DNA from: Cronobacter muytjensii ATCC 51329
Lineage (GTDB): Bacteria > Pseudomonadota > Gammaproteobacteria > Enterobacterales > Enterobacteriaceae
Length of the DNA: 64,000 nt
Assembly (NCBI RefSeq): GCF_001277195.1
Contig: NZ_CP012268.1
Coordinates: 1,798,001-1,862,000, forward strand
Direction of reading: 5' to 3'
Shown here: piece by piece, positions 57,592 through 64,000 of the stretch
How the letters are laid out: every line of letters begins with the position of its first letter
How positions within the stretch are numbered: position 1 is the stretch's first letter
Position numbers and translations under genes: made by a program
Notes under the pieces: model-generated
Database searches by the model: none
What the model was told of the DNA's origin: nothing
Seen by the model: only the letters and a program-made list of their open reading frames with translations

Positions 57592-58536
57592 TCAGGGCAG
57601 GCGGGCGATATTCTCTTTGATAACCGCGACGGAATGCTGAAACTTCGCCTGCTCTTCGCCTTCCAGCTGTAACTCGATAATCTGCTGCACGCCGCGCTGG
57701 GCGAGTACCGCCGGCACGCCGATTGCCACGTTATCCACGCCATATTCGCCGTCGAGAATGCACGATACCGCCAGCGCGCGGTGGCTGCCGGTAAAGATAT
57801 TGCGGCAGATCTCGGCAATCGTCCCGGCGATGCCGTATTCGGTACAGCCTTTGCGGGCGTAAATCTCAAAACCTAATTTGCGTACTTTCTCGGCGAGCGC
57901 CGTGGTGTCGAGAGGTGTACCCGTTTTGCGTTCATACACCTGCGCCACCGGCGAGCCGTAGACCGATGAATGCGACCAAACCGGGAACTGGGTGTCGCCG
58001 TGCTCGCCGAGGATAAAAGCGTCGATGCTCTGCGGGCCGATATCGAGCGCCTCGGCCAGCGTGCGGCGCAGGCGCGTGGTGTCGAGCCAGACGCCGGTGC
58101 CAATCACCTGGTTGCGCGGCAGGCCCGAGAGCGTCCAGACCTGCCAGGTGATGATATCGCACGGGTTGGTCGCCACGAGGAAAATGCCGTTAAAGCCGCC
58201 CGCCATCATCTGCGGGACTATCTGCCCGACGATGCGCGCGGTATTGGTCAGCTCGTCAAGTCGTGTCTGGCCGGGCTTCAGCGCGCCCCCGGAGACGGTG
58301 ATGACGGCGATATCCACATCCGCGCAGTCGCTCGCCTGCCGGGTGGAGATTTTTATCATTCCTGGCATATACGCCGCGGCGTCGCGCAAATCCTGACAGT
58401 GTCCCTCAACGCGCGCGGCGTCGAGATCCACCAGAATCAGCTCCTCGCCGATATTCTGGTTCAGCAGGGCCCACGCGGCGGCGGTGCCGACATTGCCTGC
58501 GCCGATAATCATCACTTTTCGTGCCTGGTTGTTCAT
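57592..58536 (-). CDS. L-lactate/2-hydroxyacid dehydrogenase (LDH/MDH family)
   Basis: NAD-dependent dehydrogenase of 314 residues. It has the Rossmann motif GAGNVG (12-17), the acidic NAD-ribose residue in LVDLD, the catalytic pair His179 (GEHGD) with Asp152, and substrate Arg155 (LDTTRLR). In the mobile specificity loop, SGGALKPGQTR, position 85 is Leu where lactate dehydrogenases have Gln102 (NQKPGETR pattern). A larger or more hydrophobic 2-oxo acid such as 2-oxoisocaproate is therefore more likely than pyruvate; this is inference. It is transcribed alone toward the PhzF-like gene. Confidence 0.82.
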   Translation of the reverse strand: MNNQARKVMIIGAGNVGTAAAWALLNQNIGEELILVDLDAARVEGHCQDLRDAAAYMPGMIKISTRQASDCADVDIAVITVSGGALKPGQTRLDELTNTARIVGQIVPQMMAGGFNGIFLVATNPCDIITWQVWTLSGLPRNQVIGTGVWLDTTRLRRTLAEALDIGPQSIDAFILGEHGDTQFPVWSHSSVYGSPVAQVYERKTGTPLDTTALAEKVRKLGFEIYARKGCTEYGIAGTIAEICRNIFTGSHRALAVSCILDGEYGVDNVAIGVPAVLAQRGVQQIIELQLEGEEQAKFQHSVAVIKENIARLP

Positions 58537-58704
58537 GGCGTCATTCCTTGTTAACCCATTTCCCGACAGAGTACCTGCACAGAGCCGTACCCGGAAATCC
58601 CCTTTGCTTATTTATCGGGGATCATAAGACAATCCTCTGACCCGTGGGTTGCGCGCGGCGACGCGGCACCGTAAAGCTAATAAAAACAATACAGGAGCGC
58701 ACCC

Positions 58705-59181
58705 ATGTACCAGATAACTGTCGCATCACCCGAAAGCGCGGAGAGCCGGGCGCTGATCGCCGCCCTCGACGCTTACCAGAGCGCGCTGTACCCGGCTGAG
58801 AGTAATCATCTGGTGGATCTCGCGGGCGTGGATGACGGCGCGCTGATTTTTATGGTGATACGCCATCAGCAGGCGGCGGTAGGCTGCGGCGCGGTGCTGC
58901 TGACCGGCGACGGCTGCGGCGAAGTCAAGCGTGTCTATATCGATGAGCGCCACCGCGGGCAGAAGCTTGGAGAAAAACTGATGGCGGCGCTGGAGGAGGC
59001 CGCGCGGCTGCGCGGCTGCCATACGCTGCGACTGGAAACCGGCATTCACCAGAACGCCGCGGTAAGGCTCTACGAGCGCTGCGGCTTTCATCACACCGGG
59101 CCATTTGCGCCCTATCTGCCCGATCCGTTGAGCCTGTTTATGCAAAAGTCGGTGTCGGCGACGACGGCAGCAGTTCCGTAA
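58705..59181 (+). CDS. GNAT-family N-acetyltransferase
   Basis: A 158-residue acetyltransferase with the acetyl-CoA loop motif RHRGQKLGEKLM and the following helix, and a C-terminal YERCGFHHTGPF motif typical of the PhnO/YafP-like group. The substrate is unknown. Its 3' end overlaps that of ptrR by 44 bp, tail to tail. The ATG at 58705 follows CAGGAG. Confidence 0.8.
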   Translation: MYQITVASPESAESRALIAALDAYQSALYPAESNHLVDLAGVDDGALIFMVIRHQQAAVGCGAVLLTGDGCGEVKRVYIDERHRGQKLGEKLMAALEEAARLRGCHTLRLETGIHQNAAVRLYERCGFHHTGPFAPYLPDPLSLFMQKSVSATTAAVP

Positions 59182-60013
59182 ACGCCTCCAGCTGGCGGGT
59201 TTTCGCGCCGCGCCGCCAGATAAGCCAGGTATCAATAAACTGCCATTTATCGGCCAGCGGCCAGGCCTGCACCTGATGGCTCCCCGGCATGCTCTCCAGC
59301 ATGCTGCGCGGGATCATCGCGACCCCTGCGCCGGCCACCACGCACGCCAGCATGCCGTGGTAAGACTCCATTTCGTGAATTTTACCCGGCATCGCCTGAT
59401 CCTCTTTAAACCAGCTTTCAAAATGCCGCCGGTAGGAGCAGTTGGCGCGAAAGGCGTAAATGCTCGCGCCGTTAATCGCCTGGGCGCGCGTCACCGGCGG
59501 ATGACCGGCGTGCGCCACCAGCATCATCTCCTCGCGATACACAGGCATACCCTCCAGGTTCGGATGCAGTACCGGCCCGTCGACAAACGCGGCGCTCAGC
59601 TCGCCCGCCAGCACGCCGTCAATCATGGTGCCGGAAGGGCCGGTCGCCAGATCGAACTGGATTTTCGGGTAGCGCTGGTTAAACGCGGCGAGCACGGCAG
59701 GGATACGTACCGCTGCCGTACTTTCCAGCGAACCGAGCGAGAAAATGCCCTGCGGCTCGTCGCCTGAGACGACTTCACGCGCCTCCTGCACCAGCGCCAG
59801 GATGCGTTTGCTGTAGGCGAGAAAACTGTGGCCTGCCGGGGCGAGCTTCAGTCGCTGATTCTCGCGGATAAACAGATCCACGCCCAAATCGTCTTCGAGC
59901 TGGCGGATACGGGTGGTCAGATTCGACGGCACCCGGTGCACGCGCTGGGCGGCGGCGGTAATGCTGCCGGTTTCGGCCACGGCGTTGAACATCTCAAGCT
60001 GGGTTAAATCCAT
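59138..60013 (-). CDS. ptrR: LysR-family regulator PtrR (YneJ)
   Basis: LysR-type regulator of 291 residues (E. coli 293). The winged helix-turn-helix is at 1-60 (MDLTQLEMFNAVAETGSITAA), and the effector domain follows. In E. coli PtrR is divergent to sad and regulates it in response to putrescine/GABA metabolism. The same arrangement is kept here with 138 bp between. The 3' end overlaps the acetyltransferase gene. Confidence 0.92.
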   Translation of the reverse strand: MDLTQLEMFNAVAETGSITAAAQRVHRVPSNLTTRIRQLEDDLGVDLFIRENQRLKLAPAGHSFLAYSKRILALVQEAREVVSGDEPQGIFSLGSLESTAAVRIPAVLAAFNQRYPKIQFDLATGPSGTMIDGVLAGELSAAFVDGPVLHPNLEGMPVYREEMMLVAHAGHPPVTRAQAINGASIYAFRANCSYRRHFESWFKEDQAMPGKIHEMESYHGMLACVVAGAGVAMIPRSMLESMPGSHQVQAWPLADKWQFIDTWLIWRRGAKTRQLEAFTELLPSSPTPTFA

Positions 60014-60151
60014 TGCATTCTCTCCGGGTGAATGGAATCGTCAATATTATTCACTTTTCAGAAATACCAGAGCAGGCCAGGCTATAGCAATCATTTTGAC
60101 GATGTAGCGTAAAAATCGTCGCGCATAACAACGATGAAAAGAGGCCCACTG

Positions 60152-61540
60152 ATGAGCATTTCCCCTGCGACTCACGCGATTTCCGTTAACCCGGCCACTG
60201 GCGAAACGCTGGCGGCGTACCCGCTGGCGAGCGCCGAACAGGTCGAACTGGCGATAACCCGCGTAAGCGAGGGCTTTCGCCGCTGGCGCGCCACCCGCCT
60301 GGATGAGCGCGCGCAGACGCTGCGTAATATCGGTAATGCGCTGCGCGCCCGGAGTGAAGAACTGGCGCAGATGATCACCGCCGAAATGGGCAAACCGATC
60401 CGCCAGGCCCGCGGCGAAGTGGCGAAATCCGCCGGGCTGTGCGACTGGTACGCGGAGCACGGCCCTTCGATGCTCGCGACAGAGCCGACGCTGGTGGAAA
60501 ACCAGCAGGCGGTGATTGAATACCGTCCGCTCGGGCCCGTCCTCGCCGTGATGCCGTGGAACTTCCCGCTGTGGCAGGTGATGCGCGGCGCGGTACCCAT
60601 TCTGCTTGCAGGCAACACCTATCTGCTCAAGCATGCGCCGAATGTGATGGGCTGCGCGCTGTTGATTAACGAGATTTTTGAAGACGCGGGCGTGCCGTCT
60701 GGCGTGTTTGAAGTGATTAACGCCACCAACGACGGCGTGAGCCAGGCGATTAACGACTCGCGTATCGCTGCGGTCACCGTTACCGGCAGCGTGCGCGCGG
60801 GTGCCGCCATTGGCGCGCAGGCGGGCGCGGCGCTGAAAAAATGCGTGCTGGAGCTGGGCGGCTCCGATCCTTTCATTGTGCTGGCGGATGCCGATCTCGA
60901 CGAGGCCGTGAAAGCGGCGGTGGCGGGGCGCTACCAGAATACCGGACAGGTCTGCGCCGCCTCGAAGCGTTTTATTGTTGAAGCCAGCATCGCTGACGCC
61001 TTTACCGAAAAATTCGTGGCTGCCGCGCAGGCGCTGACAATGGGCGCGCCGACCGATGAAGAGACCTTCCTTGGGCCGATGGCGCGTTTCGATCTGCGCG
61101 ACGAACTGCATGCGCAGGTGACCGCGACCTTAAGTGAAGGCGCGACGCTGCTGCTTGGCGGCGAGAAGATTGCCGGCGCGGCCAACTACTATGCGCCGAC
61201 AGTGCTTGGCAACGTGACGCGCGACATGACCGCGTTTCGCCAGGAGCTGTTTGGCCCGGTGGCGGCCATCAGCGTGGCGCGTGACGCCGAACAGGCGCTG
61301 GAGCTCGCGAACGAGAGCGAGTTCGGCCTCTGCGCCACCGTCTGGACGGCCGATGAAGCGCGCGCGAACGATTTCGCGGCGCGTCTGGAGTGCGGCGGCG
61401 TCTTTATTAACGGCTACTGCGCGAGCGACGCCCGCGTGGCGTTCGGCGGCGTGAAAAAGAGCGGATTTGGCCGCGAGCTGTCCCATTTCGGCCTGCATGA
61501 GTTTTGCAATATTCAGACCGTCTGGAAAAACCGTCGTTAA
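60152..61540 (+). CDS. sad: Succinate-semialdehyde dehydrogenase Sad (YneI)
   Basis: Aldehyde dehydrogenase of 462 residues, the E. coli size. It oxidises succinate semialdehyde from GABA and putrescine breakdown to succinate, using NAD or NADP. Catalytic Cys268 (GQVCAASKR) and general-base Glu234 (LELGGSDPF) are present. The ATG at 60152 is the homologue start; the codons from 60134 are rejected. A terminator follows at 61658. In E. coli glsB is next to sad; here a chemoreceptor gene separates them. Confidence 0.94.
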   Translation: MSISPATHAISVNPATGETLAAYPLASAEQVELAITRVSEGFRRWRATRLDERAQTLRNIGNALRARSEELAQMITAEMGKPIRQARGEVAKSAGLCDWYAEHGPSMLATEPTLVENQQAVIEYRPLGPVLAVMPWNFPLWQVMRGAVPILLAGNTYLLKHAPNVMGCALLINEIFEDAGVPSGVFEVINATNDGVSQAINDSRIAAVTVTGSVRAGAAIGAQAGAALKKCVLELGGSDPFIVLADADLDEAVKAAVAGRYQNTGQVCAASKRFIVEASIADAFTEKFVAAAQALTMGAPTDEETFLGPMARFDLRDELHAQVTATLSEGATLLLGGEKIAGAANYYAPTVLGNVTRDMTAFRQELFGPVAAISVARDAEQALELANESEFGLCATVWTADEARANDFAARLECGGVFINGYCASDARVAFGGVKKSGFGRELSHFGLHEFCNIQTVWKNRR

Positions 61541-61598
61541 ACGATGCGGTGAATAATAGCGTTATCCCGCCGGGCGCGCACAGGGGTGTGGTCTGACT

Positions 61599-61624
61599 GG
61601 CGGGTGCGCTTTGCTTACCCGCCC
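61599..61624. repeat. REP-like palindrome, copy 8
   Basis: GGCGGGTGCGCTTTGC followed by TTACCCGCCC, in the spacer between sad and the chemoreceptor gene. Confidence 0.75.
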
Positions 61625-61657
61625 TGGATACTGAATCGTGGCGTCATGCCAGCATCA

Positions 61658-61683
61658 AAAGGGCCGCTGTCGCGGCTCTTTGT
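61658..61683 (+). terminator. Rho-independent terminator of sad
   Basis: AAAGGGCCGC (61658-61667) pairs with GCGGCTCTTT (61672-61681), one G-U, around TGTC. Only a short T-run is present. Confidence 0.75.
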
Positions 61684-61696
61684 CATTTAAGTGACA
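61681..61696. promoter_or_regulatory. TGTCA-N6-TGACA dyad upstream of the chemoreceptor gene
   Basis: TGTCATTTAAGTGACA forms an inverted repeat, and another TGTCA follows at 61703. It may be an operator for the chemoreceptor gene; no known regulator fits. No sigma-28 promoter was seen. Confidence 0.35.
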
Positions 61697-61757
61697 TGGT
61701 TCTGTCATTTTTGCTTTGTAGACTCGCGGAGGTTTTCGCTGTTTAACGAAGAAAAAC

Positions 61758-63347
61758 ATGAACCTAACTAAAATTTTCCGCGCGCTCCGGCGCGTCGTGC
61801 CACGCACCCGTTTCGGGCTGATGGCCGGCATTCTGTGTGTTATTACGCTTTTCTCCGCACTGCAAATTCTCTCAACATTACTGCTTTCATCGCTTCTTGG
61901 CGAAACGCAGCAGCAGGTTCAGCGCCACGAAGCGCAGCGCCAGCAGCAGGCGGCGATGGATGACGCGCGCGTCACGCTCCTGATGGCAAGCGACCTGCTG
62001 AACCGCGCCGGCATCTATTTTATGCAGGATAAAGAGACCGGCTCGGTAGGAAGCTGGAACAGCCTGATGGATGAGGCGCAGGCAGCGCTGAAACGCTCCC
62101 ATACGGCGTTTGAACGTTACGGCCAACTCAATACCGCAAAAGACGATCCGCTCAAGGCAAGCTACCAGAACTTTTACAGCGCGCTGAAAGAGCAGGCGGA
62201 CGGGCTGGTTACCACTAACAGCGTCGACGCGTTTTTCGCGGTGCCGGTGCAGGCCTTCCAGGCGGATTTCAACGATAACTTTGCCCGCTACCAGCGCGAC
62301 AACGCGCAGCGCGCGGACAAAGAGAGCCAGGAACTGCTGGGCGGACTGGAGCAGGCACAACGCATGTTTATCGTGGCGCTGGGGGTGCTGCTGTTCATCG
62401 CCGTGCTGGTGTGGCGCAGCATGGCCGTGTGGGTGATTCGCCCGCTCAGGCGGCTTATTGATCATATCAATCGTCTGGCGGCAGGGGATCTCTGCGCGCC
62501 GCTGCCGGCGGGCACGTTGATCAACCGGGAGATGGCCGAGCTTAGCGAAAGCATCGGGCAGATGCAGGGCGGCCTGCAACAGCTGGTGAGCGATGTCCGG
62601 GAGGCGACCTCCGCTATTGTCGCCAATATCAGCGAGCTGGCGGCGGGCAACGAACAGCTGTTCAGCCAGTCTGCGTTACAGGCCGAAGAGCTGCGCAAGG
62701 TGACGTCACATATCGAAACGCTCGAAGCGCATGTGGAAGAGAACAGCGAATATGCCCGCGTGGCCAACGCCCGCGCCGACGAGGCGCGCGGCGTAGCGGC
62801 AGGCGGCGACGCGATGATGCAAACCGTAAACCACTCGATGCAGGATATCGTGTCGCGCTCCGCCGAGATGCGCGGCATCGTGGCGATGATTGACAGCGTC
62901 GCCTTCCAGACGAATATTCTGGCGCTTAACGCCGCGATAGAAGCGGCGCACGCCGGGAATCACGGTCGCGGTTTCGCTGTTGTGGCGAAAGAGGTCGGGC
63001 TGCTGGCGCGTAAGAGCAGCCATTCGACGCAGACTATCCAGGCGCTTATTCACCACTCCTTGCAGGGCATTGAAAAAGGCTCGGAGGCGGTGTCGAAGCT
63101 TGAAGAGAACCTGCAACGGGTGATGGCGCTGGTCAGCCACCTGACGGGATTGCTTGGCGAAATCGCGGTAGCGACCGTCAACCAGGGCGAAAGCATTCAT
63201 CAGGTGACGCAGCGCATCGGCGCGCTGAATCAGGTGGCGGGCGAGACCGGCTCGCTGGTGCAGCACACCACGCATGCGTCGCTGCGCCTGCGCGACGAGT
63301 CGCGCCGCCTTACGGATGCCGTCTCGCGCTTTCGTCTTCCCGCCTGA
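61758..63347 (+). CDS. Methyl-accepting chemotaxis protein
   Basis: Transmembrane chemoreceptor of 529 residues. TM1 is at about 20-46, then a periplasmic helical ligand domain (about 47-200), TM2 at about 203-219, HAMP (about 220-275) and a cytoplasmic signalling domain. The hairpin tip (about 377-412, FQTNILALNAAIEAAHAG) that contacts CheA and CheW is intact. The C terminus (SRRLTDAVSRFRLPA) lacks the NWETF pentapeptide used to recruit CheR/CheB, so it behaves as a low-abundance receptor type. The ligand is unknown. It sits between sad and glsB, unlike in E. coli. Confidence 0.9.
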   Translation: MNLTKIFRALRRVVPRTRFGLMAGILCVITLFSALQILSTLLLSSLLGETQQQVQRHEAQRQQQAAMDDARVTLLMASDLLNRAGIYFMQDKETGSVGSWNSLMDEAQAALKRSHTAFERYGQLNTAKDDPLKASYQNFYSALKEQADGLVTTNSVDAFFAVPVQAFQADFNDNFARYQRDNAQRADKESQELLGGLEQAQRMFIVALGVLLFIAVLVWRSMAVWVIRPLRRLIDHINRLAAGDLCAPLPAGTLINREMAELSESIGQMQGGLQQLVSDVREATSAIVANISELAAGNEQLFSQSALQAEELRKVTSHIETLEAHVEENSEYARVANARADEARGVAAGGDAMMQTVNHSMQDIVSRSAEMRGIVAMIDSVAFQTNILALNAAIEAAHAGNHGRGFAVVAKEVGLLARKSSHSTQTIQALIHHSLQGIEKGSEAVSKLEENLQRVMALVSHLTGLLGEIAVATVNQGESIHQVTQRIGALNQVAGETGSLVQHTTHASLRLRDESRRLTDAVSRFRLPA

Positions 63348-63394
63348 GGTTGATATACTCCCGGCCCGAACGTCATTCGCGCCGGGAGTCTCTG

Positions 63395-64000
63395 GTGACC
63401 CACAAGCTTAACAACGATTTACTGGCTTCAATTCTTGAGCAGGTGCGCCCGCTCGCCGCACAGGGCAAAGTGGCCGACTATATACCGGCGCTGGCGGAGG
63501 TGCCCGCCGACCGGCTCGGCATCGCCGTCTGTACGGTCTCCGGCGAGTGCTTTAGCGCAGGCGACGCCGACGAGCGCTTTTCAATTCAGTCCATTTCCAA
63601 AGTGCTGAGCCTCATCCTCGCCATGGGTCGCTATGACGACAGCGAGATCTGGCGGCGGGTGGGGAAAGATCCGTCCGGCCAGCCGTTTAACTCGCTGGTG
63701 CAGCTGGAGCTGGAGCAGGGCAAACCGCGCAACCCGTTTATTAACGCCGGGGCGCTGGTGGTCTGCGATATGCTGCAAAGCCGCCTCAGCGCGCCGAAGC
63801 AGCGGATGCTGGAAGTGGTGCGCGGGCTCTGCGGCGCTCAGGATATTGTCTATGACACCGGCGTGGCGCGATCTGAGTTCGAACACTCGGCCCGTAACGC
63901 CGCCATCGCTTATCTGATGAAGTCCTTCGGTAATTTCCATAACGATGTGATTACCGTCCTGCAAAACTATTTCCACTATTGCGCGCTGAAAATGAGCTGC
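63395..64000 (+). CDS. glsB: Glutaminase 2 (GlsB/YneH), 5' part
   Basis: Serine-dependent glutaminase, truncated by the window edge after 202 codons (family length about 308). It hydrolyses glutamine to glutamate and ammonium. The catalytic pair Ser66 and Lys69 lies in QSISKVLS, and the substrate motifs NPFINAGALVVCDML and EFEHSARNAAIAYLMKSF are conserved with E. coli YneH. The start is GTG 63395 with GGGAG at about 7 bases. The gene lies 48 bp after the chemoreceptor gene on the same strand, so they may be cotranscribed. Confidence 0.93.
   Translation, partial: MTHKLNNDLLASILEQVRPLAAQGKVADYIPALAEVPADRLGIAVCTVSGECFSAGDADERFSIQSISKVLSLILAMGRYDDSEIWRRVGKDPSGQPFNSLVQLELEQGKPRNPFINAGALVVCDMLQSRLSAPKQRMLEVVRGLCGAQDIVYDTGVARSEFEHSARNAAIAYLMKSFGNFHNDVITVLQNYFHYCALKMSC

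Noticed and set aside
60047..61111. 354-codon minus-strand ORF
   Set aside because: Antisense to sad, with no coding features of its own.
1..64000. Prophage, insertion sequence, tRNA, rRNA or CRISPR array
   Set aside because: No integrase, transposase, cas gene, repeat-spacer array or tRNA-like fold was recognised on either strand.

Overview
The window is GC-rich chromosomal DNA from a member of the Enterobacteriaceae. Gene content and order follow the Escherichia coli K-12 ydc-mdt-ynf-ydf-mar-yne part of the chromosome, with lineage-specific rearrangements, insertions and losses. The combination of an osmU-type transporter, a urea carboxylase locus and many GGCGGGTAAGC-type repeats suggests Cronobacter or a close relative (Siccibacter, Franconibacter). 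That assignment is inference; no rRNA or other marker gene is present. I see no prophage, insertion sequence, tRNA, rRNA or CRISPR array.

Layout. 1-4.2 kb: the 3' end of rlhA (ydcP), an SOS-controlled umuDC pair, a decayed nucleotidyltransferase gene and an ASCH-domain gene. 4.2-12.7 kb: mdtJI with a candidate leader ORF (mdtU), ydgD, the tiny gene ydgU, an M32 carboxypeptidase where E. coli has asr, ynfM/ynfL, mlc, and a frameshifted bioD2. 12.8-16.3 kb: a four-gene glycine-betaine-type ABC importer. 16.6-24.4 kb: ydgC, dmsD-ynfH-ynfG-ynfE (anaerobic DMSO-reductase-like enzyme), ynfD, ynfC, speG, ynfB, ynfA. 24.5-31.7 kb: a D-mannonate/fructuronate module (dehydratase, transporter, oxidoreductase, the GntR regulator rspR), ydfZ, a secreted SH3b-like protein and ydfG. 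31.8-39.0 kb: dcp, a 31-residue MgtS homologue, a MerR regulator, bestrophin-like yneE, small stress-type genes, a DUF1264 protein and a stand-alone MetE-like methyltransferase. 39.5-51.5 kb: the main accessory locus, encoding allophanate hydrolase, urea carboxylase, a GntR regulator and urtABCDE behind a good sigma-54 promoter. 51.6-56.6 kb: ydeE, eamA, marRAB with intact operators, and sotB. 56.7-64.0 kb: a PhzF-like protein, a lactate-dehydrogenase-family enzyme, an acetyltransferase, ptrR/sad, a chemoreceptor and the 5' part of glsB.

How the genes fit together. The 39.5-51.5 kb block forms a nitrogen-scavenging pathway: UrtABCDE imports urea, urea carboxylase makes allophanate at the cost of ATP and bicarbonate, and allophanate hydrolase releases ammonium. 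The sigma-54 promoter implies nitrogen-limitation control. mdtJI (spermidine export) and speG (spermidine acetylation) both relieve polyamine stress. The ynf and ydfZ genes belong to anaerobic physiology. The sad and glsB genes, with an inserted chemoreceptor, relate to GABA, glutamate and glutamine.

Three kinds of feature are easily missed: very short genes (ydgU, mgtS, a mdtU candidate, a 54-codon ORF), two broken genes (bioD2 and the nucleotidyltransferase), and eight copies of a REP-like intergenic palindrome.
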